From Caprella mutica (taxonomy: Eukaryota; Arthropoda; Malacostraca; Amphipoda; Caprellidae), in assembly GCA_947561585.1 (NCBI GenBank), contig CANNZV010000932.1, positions 248,001 to 312,000 of the forward strand: 64,000 bases of DNA, given 5' to 3'. Both the position numbers and the translations under genes were made by a program. Below the pieces are notes generated by a model that was not told the origin of the DNA, ran no database searches, and was given only the letters and a program-made list of their open reading frames with translations. Each line of letters begins with the position of its first letter. Positions within the stretch are counted from its first letter, which is position 1. Below are positions 1 to 11,518 of the stretch, in pieces.

Positions 1-3000
1 TAGATTTTGTGGTGATATCATATATAGGTATGTAATCCTGTAAATTGGTTTCTGTACGCTAATTTTCCCCGGGAAGTATGCTGCCTATCAGTCAAGCAGG
101 TCTTTTTCCCCACACTATTTACTATAATTCCCTTCTAATACTCCCTTATTTAATTTGGGGGATCGTTACTTTATTGAACACCTGCACCAATGTTATTGCC
201 TTAAGCTGAAATTGGTATTGTTAAAGTATGTGAATGACACTTGTATTTCTTAATAATTTTGTTGCCATTTATTTTTAACTATTAAAAAATACATGCAGGC
301 AGTTTTGTTAGAAATTGAATTTCTTAATGCGGAATTTCATGACGCGATCGCTGGAAGGATGGCCTAAACCACAAAATTTGAAAATAAAGTTTTTCATTGA
401 AAATAAAATTCTCTTTATTCTCAGTGTTGCATCAGTATTTTATGGAAAAGATATATAAATTGGTATCCTTTTTGCCTTGGTATTCCCTCGGTCCCTTCTT
501 GCCCGAGGTAATTCATTCATGTTTTACCAATTAAAAAACAAGCTATGAAATGTTTTTTTAAAAGTTTTGAAAAGTTATATCACTTGTGTATTATAGTAAG
601 TAAGTATGTACCTATACTCGCTTTGAATGTTTGTTAAATAATTTAAATTCTACCTACTCCAAAATAATTAGATCTCGTCTATATATGTTCTTCTTTAAAA
701 TGTTCAAACTCTGATAAGTACAATGTATGAATTGTTAATCATTTGATTTTTATAGTTGCCTCAAACTTGTCAAAAGACGTAGAATATCTTACATAGCTTT
801 ACACTAGGAGATAACAAGACAGATAGCTTTAAGGATGTCCGATAGCAGCAGATAAGTCTGACTTACTAAATCTTCCATGCGGTTCAGTCTAAATGGAGAG
901 AGGATAATAAACAGTTGCTATGGATGTGATAATAGCAGTAAAGCGTATACTGGTTTAGGTTTAATTTAATAACTTCGTATTAAATTGTGTCTCGGTCATA
1001 AATATGATTTAGTTATAAAATATTATTTGTTTAATAACTTTCAAATGTCTTCAAGCTAGAATTACTGAGAGAATGATCCCCAATTGAATTATTTACTTTA
1101 ATTTAATTTAACTTTTTGCTCTACTTTTTTTGTTCCATAAATTGAAATCCAATTTCAAGAAAGTACTTTCAAATACCCAAATAACTCCTTCTATACTAAC
1201 AAAAGATCAATAATTATTTAGCTATAAATTATACCTCATAGTATGCAAAGACCCCTTGAACATCAATCACCAACACTGAACTGGTTTGGCGCTACCTGCA
1301 GTCTGTTTTGAGTTGCAGTTCTAATGTACAGATCACATCAGTAAAATTCTTATTTAACTATGCTGGATGTCCAATAAAAATATCAAAACTGGCAGATCGC
1401 AGGACTAATATTCCTCTATAAACATTTATTTGTGATAAGGAACAACGGAGTGGAGAAGAAAAGAAGAAAAAATGCTGATTGCAGGATTGCTCATTATTTT
1501 AATGTGTTCTATAGTGTAAATATATTGTATGTATTTATTGTATGTACTTATCTTATGTATGTTGTATGTACATATAGTGTATTTACATACTGTATGTTTA
1601 TATGTATGAAGTAAGTATTAAACACCGAGGCAAATGCAACTGTTAAATCTATGAATTTTTGTGCTAACTGCTATTGAATTGTTATTGAAATTTACAAATG
1701 ATACATTTTGATGAATTGAACTATTTTGATATTTTATTATAACGAATATTATACTGTATATGACTTTGTAGCAGCATTATCAATCTTTAGGAAACTATTA
1801 ATATTTTTATCTGTTAAATCAAATTATTATTTTTGATCATTAATTTTGTTGGAAAACAATGTAAATATTACGTAAACATGCTACGGGATTGTAGGATAAA
1901 ACTCATGGGATTATTGTTTCTAAATGCATTTTTCTGGAATATTATACTTTAAATTACTACGATTATTTTTTCCAATGAATTTATAAATAAATATTTGTAA
2001 ATTTGTAAACAAAAAATTATATGTTCGAAAATGTGGAACAATCCGATAACTCAGAGCTTTCCATAAATAATATATTCGAGCTTTACGATTTCCATTTATG
2101 AATAATTTTTTATTATTAATTGTATATATACTGTATTCTTTAGCGAAATACAGTATCAATTTTCATAAATTTTCATCATACAAGATTAATTACCTAAGTT
2201 ACCAATTCACGCACTTTCTATTTAATGATATAAAAATAGTAGAGTATTATAATTACAAAGCCTGTTGTTTCTATTTCCCGTGGTCAAATGATCACGCGGT
2301 ACTTTCACTGGTCGCCATTTTTGTTTTGTTTACTCCTTACGGGGGGCTGTTGTGATGTTGTGTTGCGGGGGGCAATAAAGGGGGGTAACTGCCCCCTTCA
2401 GTGGGCGGGGCTAACTTTGTCTCACAGTGCGAAATAGAAGCAGTGGAGAGTTCAATGGATTCATGGGTGAAACAATATACGTATATAATAGTAAACTTTC
2501 ACGATATGAAGTATCCAAATAATGTTAATTTTCAAAATTAACAAGGACGGATTTTAATATTGAAGTTTACCAACTATTGTACTAAACACTGGATAAATTC
2601 TTCAGTAATTAGTGTGTATCCACATAAATAAAAGAAAATAAAATGTGTAAAATATGTAAACATACAAGACTATATAAGTAAATAAGATTAGATCTGATAT
2701 TTGATTACCATTTGACCGACTTAGTTGAATTTTATGGCTACCTCTCTAAGTCTTCATCTAAAATATGAGCAAAGAGATGAGATCTAGAAGAGAGCCGACA
2801 GTTAATGACAAAATAAGTCCTGTACCTAGTCAATTGTCTAGCATTCTTCTAGATGTTTATCTTGTTTGTGGTTCACGTCACAGTCCCTCACATCTACAAT
2901 TTACTCCGAAACAACATTACCTGTATTGAAGAGTTTTAGTACCATATGGATATAGCTAGTCCTAATACTATTCTGTTCAATTTCTCTCTTTTTACTATCA

Positions 3001-3936
3001 ACATCACGTTCCATATTAACAATCTCACGGTTTTTCGATCAAATTCAAAATAAATGACGGTTTTTGTCATCACTCAGACAAATTGATCAATCAATCACGA
3101 TTTAATTTGAAAATAAACATCGTAATTGATGCAATTGAGAACTCTTCGAAAATATGTTCCTCATTTCGTTACGAACAACACTATTTTGTAAGGTTGAAGT
3201 CTGTTAAAGAGTTAGAAAAAGTACATGAGCTAGAATAACATATCAATTTGTTAATATTATGACTATCACTAGTTAGGACATGAAAAATTCAGTAGTGAAC
3301 TGTTATATCTTGAAAACTGCGAGTTAAGTTATTCTCTCAATCAGAGACGATTAAAATCAGTTGAATAACAATGAACAGGGAAATAATTAAGGTCTCCATT
3401 TATTTGATGATACTCATCAGAGTCTCCAATTTTGTGTGGCTTTCTTTTGTAATCCATTCTTGAAATAAGTTATCTCGCAAAAAATCCCCAGAAAGAAGCA
3501 CCTCCCCAAATTCATATGCAAATTTCCAATGATTAGTTCTTAATGATCATGTGGAGCAGATCTCAAGAACTTTACTCAGGGAAAAAGTAAATCACCACTT
3601 TTTGTCGTACATTTTTTCGATGAATTTAGCTTATTTGAGTTTTATCATTAGGTGAACAGTGATTCACTTGATTATATGTAATTGATTTCAACATCGTCTA
3701 TATATTGTTGTAAAAGGTTGTCCATTGCATTTGAGATACTCCACCTTATTTTGACGAGATCATATTCTTCACATAAATATGTTTAAGATAAATTTCATTA
3801 ATTGAAAATGTTGTGTATTCATTTTGAATTGAAAATCACTTTTATTATAAATATTATTAATGAAACACATCGTTCTTATATTCAGTTTTTTTCTTAACAA
3901 TTGTAGACTAATACATTTCTAAGAGTTCACCCTCTT
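1..3936. other. AT-rich noncoding stretch
   Basis: No coding region can be supported. Open frames are short, AT-driven and lack paired splice sites. A TGTA-rich low-complexity tract sits at about 1515-1612 and a G-rich patch at 2341-2410 (listed separately). The rest is unique-looking AT-rich sequence. Confidence 0.6.
2341..2410 (+). other. G-rich patch with hairpin and GC-box-like motif
   Basis: Four plus-strand G-runs occur at 2341-2346, 2367-2372, 2380-2385 and 2403-2410, in surroundings that are otherwise strongly AT-rich. The third run forms a 7-bp perfect stem (AAGGGGG / CCCCCTT, 2379-2398) around a 7-base loop. The last run contains GGGCGGGGC, which resembles an Sp1/KLF site. It could be a quadruplex-prone or promoter-proximal element, but no gene start is visible next to it, so the role is open. 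Confidence 0.35.
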
Positions 3937-4245
3937 GCGCCATTAGCGCCTCGGTGTTATTTTTATTGATGAGAGGAATCTGAATTGCTAAGCAGGTTGC
4001 TTTTGTCATGGAATTTGAGAGCTCACAAGACCTCTGTAATGATAGCATTCGTAAAAATAACACACCGAATAAAGGCACAATTTGTCAATAGTTTCGTTAC
4101 GCTGCACAGCATTACGGTGAACCCTTCTGCGTGAGGTGGGGATTCTTTTGCGGTCGAATAAGCGCAACTTTAGCCTCAATTCAATGCAGATGAAGTCTTA
4201 CGTTATTGGCACACAGACCAAAGAAAGGGGATTTGCATAGCAAAG
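3937..4245 (-). repeat. Inverted duplication, left arm segment A
   Basis: This segment is the reverse complement of 45175-45490 with only scattered substitutions and a 7-base indel near 3983. It runs from the motif GCGCCATTAGCGCCTCGGTG to GATTTGCATAGCAAAG. It holds no convincing ORF. Segments B (4613-4746) and C (4868-5055) follow in the order expected for one inverted duplication. Confidence 0.85.
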
Positions 4246-4612
4246 GAGTGAATAATAAATAATATAGGAAGCATGTTTGATAACACTCATGAAAAGTATC
4301 AAATAAACGAAACCTCCTTTAATAATTTAATATTTTCATTTTATTACAGAATTTCATAATTGAACTGGCACTGATTTCGTCCTCTAAATGTTAATAATTT
4401 GTACAAGGATTCAACCGATATAAAAGCAATCATATTACTGCAGCTTCTCAGTAATGAAGGTAAGACAAAACAGTTGAAATTAAGGTTCACTCCATTTTCA
4501 AAGGTTCCACCACAGCTTTCTACCTGAGATTCTCACTTTCGGTTGGACCACGCCTCATCGAGAGTCATCATCTAAGGCCATCTATGGGAGAAATAAGAAG
4601 GAGAGTGCTGCC

Positions 4613-4746
4613 ATGTTTATAGTGAGTCCAAACCAAACATTGAGAGGCCTGCAGTACAAACACACTCAGTGCCGACAACCAATCCAATTTGTTGGTCAGT
4701 TTCTTCTTGTACCTGAAATAGACACATTTCGAATATAATGTCATGG
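4613..4746 (-). repeat. Inverted duplication, left arm segment B (duplicated exon-like piece)
   Basis: This 134-bp segment is the reverse complement of 39793-39926, with a single difference seen by eye. Read on the minus strand it has a splice-acceptor-like end (TGTCTATTTCAG, about 4713-4724), then an open stretch (YKKKLTNKLDW...THYKH) with a hydrophobic core of about 19 residues (WLSALSVFVLQASQCLVW). Beyond ACTATAAACAT the two copies diverge. It may be a duplicated exon encoding a membrane segment, but no family is recognised. Confidence 0.7.
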
Positions 4747-4867
4747 AATACATACAGTTATGGTTGAAAACAAACAACCTAAAACAATGATTGGACTTTC
4801 ATAGATTGGGTCCTGAATATATTGTAAAAGTCAGCATTAAATATCTTTAACTTTTATTTGGTACAGT

Positions 4868-5055
4868 TAAGAGTCACAGACTTTGTAGTGCTACTGACAG
4901 TCAATTGATGCAGTTCTAGAGCTACTAAATATACCTCTCTCTACAGATATCGTATTTGCAGTGTTGATTGGTAGAGAAAGTTACACCAGCCGATAATTCG
5001 CTGTCTCTTTTATTGATGTTTAGTCGAGTTTTGTTGTTTCTGGAGTGACAGACTC
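4868..5055 (-). repeat. Inverted duplication, left arm segment C (single-copy founder of two minisatellites)
   Basis: The reverse complement of this segment matches the flank at 38028-38126, then holds one unit of the 42-bp repeat and one unit of the 47-bp repeat that are tandemly expanded at 38127-38926 and 38924-39448. The flank ends at GAGTCTGTCACTCC in both arms. It is therefore an unexpanded allele-like state of the right arm. Confidence 0.85.
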
Positions 5056-7791
5056 CATGCATTATCACGGATGTGGACTCACAAGCTAGATGGCGTTGAA
5101 AAGCTGTAAGGGAAGGTTGGAGACCGTGTTAGAGTTCTGGGAACTCGCTACTAGGTTGCACATTTGTTTAGCTTTGTATGACTAACTAATGACGTCATGT
5201 AGACATCACTACATCAGCTCAGGGATCTGGCAACTGGGTTACTCTTACAGAATTCTTTAACTGAATTGTACAAAATAATAGCATATGTGATCATCATGGA
5301 GGCTCGGCCCTGTATCAACTGCAAAGGGTGTTATTTGAATGAATAAATATATTAATTAATTAATAAAAAAATCTATATAAAACGACAATGATAGTTCCGA
5401 GACCAATTTTTTTCCTAGAGCCTCGCCACATATAAGATGTATTCATGGCATTTCACATCGTGACTCCAGGCAAATAAACATTTTGCAGAGTGTTCTATAG
5501 CTAGGTTCTCCCGAGCTTCTTTTCATCAAAAACAATAGACTCAATTAAAATCCCATTTGTTAGTCATTGTTTTGCTGAAGTATTTTCTCAGCGTCTTATA
5601 TTGTTTCGGTAGGTAATTAAAAGAAAAAGAGAATATTGCTTATTTAATTGCGCGCTTTGAAACAATCGCATATAAGTTGATAATAAAGTCACTTGCGGGG
5701 ACGGTACACACAGAAAAAAGACACACAATGAGAAAATACGATGTGAACTCTTCGTTCATTTATCGCTTTTCACTCGAACAATAACACAAAAACTTTATTG
5801 GGTCCTCGCAATTAAATTAGTATTACCTGCATTATGTGAAATAGAGATGAACATTATTAATATTTTGTATGTAATGAAATAAAGTATGTTAGATATATTT
5901 AGACTCGCAGTACTCGGGAAATGTGGTGTTCCTCCATATTTGCCTTTGTGGAACTTGGTAACTTTAATTTGAAAGATTTCAAACTCAGGCAAAGATTACG
6001 AATGTTCTTAGTTTCCATCTTCTCAAATAAGAAAATTTGAATCAGGAAGGATACGAAAAGTGAAAAAAGGTTTGATTTATCACGAAATGACGGAAAATAG
6101 TTCAGGTTCTTTGGTAGCCAAAATTGATATTGATGTTCTTCCCTCAGTGATCTTTTCAGTGTCTTTGCCACAAGTTGTGATGAATGGTAGAGTTTCAGAA
6201 ATTAGTAATATTGAAACATTGTGGTGATAGTGAATTTATTTGATCTGGCCTAATACAAATGCAATATTACAAATTTTGTCATATAATTAATTAATAATTC
6301 ACAGAGAAAAGATTATTTTTTAGCAAATTTAAAGCCCTATTGTTGAATAAAAGAAAACAAATGCATATTCGAAATACTTTTTACATGGTCTTTTAATAAG
6401 GAAATATGAATAAAATAAAATTAAACATTGTTTTTCATACTCTGTGAATTATTTGACACATCACAAATTTATACTCTAAAATCTAAATTACAAAAGTCGA
6501 TCATTTCATTCCCCAATTCAAATTCCAATCGTTAAATTCATAATTGGCAGATCGTGTGTTATTATCGATTACGGCGGTAATTACTGATGGAATTTTATGG
6601 TAAAGTAACATAGATTCTGTCTCTATCGTCGGAAATGTATGACGAAATGCGATGAGATATTTGTGATAAGTGTCAATTGAATTTTATTCTAATAATTTAA
6701 CGAATGGTATTTTTATTATTTATTTTGATGTTCGAGCAAAATCCGATGATCAGTGATCCTAATTTTTACCTACGTTTCAATCTAAACATTTTCTCCCTTC
6801 ACCTGTCATTTCGAGGTGAAGAGTGGCTCTGATTGGCAGAATTCACCTGGAGAGCAAATACTCACCAGTCATCTTTGGGTTGCTGGTAAACAACAAGAAG
6901 AAGATAAACAAAAGGAGAATCAAAAACACGGACACGGAAATCAAACACTTAGATTAATAGTCATTGTTGTGCACGATTTATAGATTCTAATTTGAAATAA
7001 GTTGGGCAATATTAAAAAACTTTAGTAAAGTGGGAGAAGAAAATTAAGCATCAACATCGAGTGAAAATATTCACCATCTAGTACTGTCTCTCAATAACTT
7101 TTATATAGTTCATGTTAGCGAAGAATGAACAAGTGAGGATATTAAACGAATTTGTGTCTTTCTTTTGCATTATATTCTTAAATAGTGAATATCCACCAAA
7201 GCACAGATCAGACTGACGTGAAGCCACTAAATTGTTGTGTTTATTTTAGAGCTAATGAGCCTTTTAATGGTGTGAGTTCTTTCTTATCTCTTTGAATTGG
7301 AGACAAACAAAAATAACTCCATAAACTAGGTGAGTAATTTCTACCAGTTGATGGAGTTAGTTGGTAGGGACGGATTTATGAGATAGTCAACCGGAATGGG
7401 AGGGACAAAAAACTAGATCGAGTGCCGCGGCATTGTAAACAAAGTTCTTTAGTTAGTTTAAGTTAAGTCTATTTTATTCTTGAATCTCTGATGCGATATG
7501 AATTCTCTTACCACAATATTATAATTTTTTCATATATATCATGTAACGTCACAGCAATCTGTTTTTCACTTATATTTTTTTGGTACAGTGACGAACTGCT
7601 AATAAATTATTGTTATGATTATTAATATGAAAAAAGGAGTTTTATTGATTTGAGTTCCTAAGAGCGAATTTTAATTTTTTCAATTATAATTTTAATTATA
7701 AATGAAGAAGAAACTGTCAATATTACTCTAGAATGTCGACAAAAAGCATACATTTTTTGAGAAACTATTGTTTTCATGTTCAACACTATAC
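5056..7791. other. AT-rich noncoding stretch
   Basis: Nothing beyond short AT-rich open frames is visible. No splice-bounded coding island, RNA gene or tandem array could be supported. Confidence 0.55.
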
Positions 7792-8270
7792 AAGTTCTAC
7801 AGACACAACACCTTTATCTAAAGTTCTACAGACACTAGTCCTTTATCTAAAGTTCTACAGACACTACTCCTTTATCTAAAGTTCTACAGACACTACTCCT
7901 TTATCTAAAGTTCTACAGACACTACTCCTTTATCTAAAGTTCTACAGACACTACTCCTTTATCTAAAGTTCTACAGACACTACTCCTTTATCTAAAGTTC
8001 TACAGACACTACTCCTTTATCTAAAGTTCTACAGACACTACTCCTTTATCTAAAGTTCTACAGACACTACTCCTTTATCTAAAGTTCTACAGACACTACT
8101 CCTTTATCTAAAGTTCTACATACACTACTCCTTTATCTAAAGTTCTACAGATACTACTCCTTTATCTAAAGTTCTACAGACACTACTCCTTTATCTAAAG
8201 TTCTACAGACATTACTCCTTTATCTAAAGTTCTACAGACATTACTCCTTTATCTAAAGTTCTACAGACAT
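7792..8270 (+). repeat. 29-bp minisatellite, about 16.5 copies
   Basis: The unit is AAAGTTCTACAGACACTACT followed by CCTTTATCT. Central copies are nearly identical. Edge copies carry variants (ACAACACC or ACTAGTCC at the left, ATTACTCC at the right), the usual pattern of internal homogenisation with diverged ends. Confidence 0.95.
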
Positions 8271-10640
8271 TTTATTTACACATCGAGTAACACGATTTCA
8301 TAATTTGATGAACGAAATTTTGCTGACTAAGAGTTCCTCATATGGTTAAAATTTACTTACCATTGTTAGGGTAGGATTTTTTATTTTAGAGAAAAAGCAG
8401 AAAGTAGTTCAATCCTAGGTTTAATAGAAAAAGTGGACCTGCAAACACTCTAAATAAGTAAATTAAAATACAATAGACACTAAAATATACACAGAATCAT
8501 CACAAGATGCAAATGGAACAATGAGACAAAATAGAGATCTTTTTCTATTTTCTTGTTAAAAATTGCTGGAAATATTTATTTGTAAAATGTGTACAAAAAA
8601 TATAATTATATTTTGTTTAAAAATTCATGGATGCCTAACGATATCTATATTGAAAATCTTTTAATTCCATCTTTAAATATTAAAGTATCTTGAAGAATAA
8701 TTTTATGAGAAACATTCTATAAGAAGATGGAAAGAAATTCATAGACATACACTGCATGCTTGCATCCGATGCTTCAATTTCGAGTACTTTCTTCCTACAT
8801 TCCTTTTCCCTGAGGCTATAATTTCTAGCCGTCAGAATTTGTGCCTCTGTTGCAGTATCGAACAAACAAAGACTCGAACAATATCGAACAAACAGAGACT
8901 CGAACAATGTCCACAATCAGAAGAAATTCTCCAGTCACATCTTATTTATTTAGATTGTCTGCTGTCGAAATTATCGAATGTTACCAAATTGGAGAACATC
9001 CGTCATTGGATGAAACGGAGTATACTAGGACGGGGAAAATATAATCGTCTGATCGTATATTATTGTCAATAGTTACGATTTTTAAATATTGATCGTATTT
9101 TAATGCTTTGATAAATTCCGACTTTAAATATATTTTGTGAATGTTCAATTAGATCGACAAACTGAAGTATTCTATGATAAATCAAAATTACATTTAGACA
9201 GATAATCTTTTTAATCACCGATGATCAGATTGTGATTAAGAGTCCGGGGATATTATCTTCTATAATACATATATACATATAGCTAAGTATTCCTATGTTC
9301 TATTTTCGCAAGCCTATGTTCTCACGGAGTCACGATTGTTTATCGGTCAATCGGTTTCGATTCGTTAGCTACTCAATGAATGGTAAAGCGAATCTTCATG
9401 CAAAGAAGCAATTAACATAGGAAAGAAATAACAGTAATTAACGTAATCAGAAAATGGGTGGGAATGGACAATCATGTCAGGCTATCTAATCATTCAAGCA
9501 AGTAATACTCTACCCGGGAAAGAAGCTGTGGTGGGGCCGTAGAAGATGAAGAAGAAACTTCTCTTTAACTTGGAACAAAACTGAAATCTCTCTCTTGCCC
9601 AGAGAGAAATTAAAGTGGATTCATAGAAATTCAATTGCGGCTGTCGTTTTTTTAAGTTAAAATCAATTACAGCCACAAATAATATATATATGTATGTTAT
9701 ATGTATCTAATCGTATTGTCTTTATCGATTTTTGTTCGCTTGAACTACATCACTCTTAAACTAGGATCTTTTTCCTATAATTAAGTTTATATAGAGTGCA
9801 AAAGACAAACGTTTTAACTAATTTAATTAATTGAAATATTTTTATGAATGTGATTTTTTTATGACTGTGTATTTATTCACGTGTTCAGGTAATTGTATGT
9901 AAATCAGATCATGATGAATTTAACATGTGCCATATTTAATAGGTAGATTCTGGAGTTTCTATTAATTATAACCTCGCAATAAGTGTCTATTTTTTAGGAA
10001 TATAGTCTATATCTTACGTATTTTTTACACAAATTATATGTCTCCATCATTTTAGTAAACCAAAAGTAGTAATGATCAAACGTTTGATCAAATTCTCATA
10101 CTTTATTTGCAACAATTAGTAAACTAAAAGTAATAATAATTGAACATTTAAATCCACTATTGGTAAAAATATTAATTTCTACACCACACTGCAGTCTGTC
10201 ACATATTCTACAGAGTGACAGACAGTTTAATTATTGAACATTTATCAGTTACTACTTTCTGCTGTGACAACAATGGTAATTAGTGAGAAGAAAATAAAGG
10301 TCATGTCTTTATTTCATCTCTTTGATCTTTACCTAAAGAGCAACACTGAATTAACTAGCAAGTTTACTTTACAAAAGACAATTGAATTGCACCTGTAATT
10401 AGGACTTTGCTACCAATTTTGCAATAACATTCTAAACTTGGGGCCTTATTATAAGACTATAAGATGGGTCCCTTCTTAATCTTCTATGGCCCCAACATAA
10501 ATTTCTCTCTGTGTACACCTAATGCACCAATATAAAGTGATAGATAATGAACAGGTTAATGTAATTGGTGTACTAAAACAATATGTAGCTATAAGTACAC
10601 TGTGCCACATTAACAAACTCCCTGCTAAAAACTTCCACTA
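8271..10640. other. AT-rich noncoding stretch
   Basis: No coding region supported. Overlapping short frames at 8839-9072 share a duplicated TCGAACAAACA(A/G)AGACTCGAACAAT stretch but lack splice context. A hairpin with CTGTCAC/GTGACAG arms lies at about 10196-10222, and an 18-bp perfect palindrome at 10073-10090. Confidence 0.5.
10073..10090. repeat. 18-bp perfect palindrome
   Basis: TGATCAAACGTTTGATCA is exactly self-complementary. It could be a dimeric factor site or chance; there is no supporting context. Confidence 0.8.
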
Positions 10641-11518
10641 CCCAATACCTCAGTACAAACCAGTGCACTGTAACCTTAGTGCACCCAATACCTCAGTACA
10701 AACTAGTGCACTGTAACCTTAGTGCAGCCAATACCTCAGTACAAACCAGTGCACTGTAACCTTAGTGCACCCAATACCTCAGTACAAACCAGTGCACTGT
10801 AACCTTAGTGCACCCAATACCTCAGTACAAACCAGTGCACTGTAACCTTAGTGCACCCAATACCTCAGTACAAACCAGTGCACTGTATCCTTAGTGCACC
10901 CAATACCTCAGTACAAACCAGTGCACTGTATCCTTAGTGCACCCAATACCTCAGTACAAACCAGTGCACTGTATCCTTAGTGCACCCAATACCTCAGTAC
11001 AAACCAGTGCACTGTAACCGTAGTGCACCCAATACCTCAGTACAAACCAATGCACTGTATCCTTAGTGCACCCAATACCTCAGTACAAACCAGTGCACTG
11101 TATCCTTAGTGCAGCCAATACCTCAGTACAAACCAGTGCACTTTATCCTTAGTGCACCCAATACCTCAGTACACACCAGTGCACTGTATCCTTAGTGCAG
11201 CCAATACCTCAGTACAAACCAATGCACTGTATCCTTAGTGCAGCCAATACCTCAGTACAAACCAGTGCACTGTAACCTTAGTGCACCCAATCCCTCAGTA
11301 CAAACCAACGCACTGTATCCTTAGTGCACCCAATACCTCAGTACAAACCAGTGCACTGCATCCTTAGTGTACCCAATACCTCAGTACAAACCAGTGCACT
11401 GCATCCTTAGTGCACCCAATACCTCAGTACAAAGTAGTGCACTGTATCCTTAGTGCACCCAATACCTCAGTTCAAACCAGAGCAACCAATACCCCAGTAC
11501 AAATTAGTGCACTGCACC
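10641..11518 (+). repeat. 43-bp minisatellite, about 20 copies
   Basis: The unit begins CCCAATACCTCAGTACAAAC and continues CAGTGCACTGTAACCTTAGTGCA. Each unit carries the 10-bp palindrome CAGTGCACTG and a second TGCAC/GTGCA pairing. Variants (TAACC versus TATCC, CAC versus CAG before CCAATACC) cluster in neighbouring units. The last units are degraded and one is truncated near 11480. Confidence 0.95.

Noticed and set aside
7792..11518. CRISPR-like arrays
   Set aside because: Direct repeats are contiguous without unique spacers, in a eukaryotic context with no cas genes.
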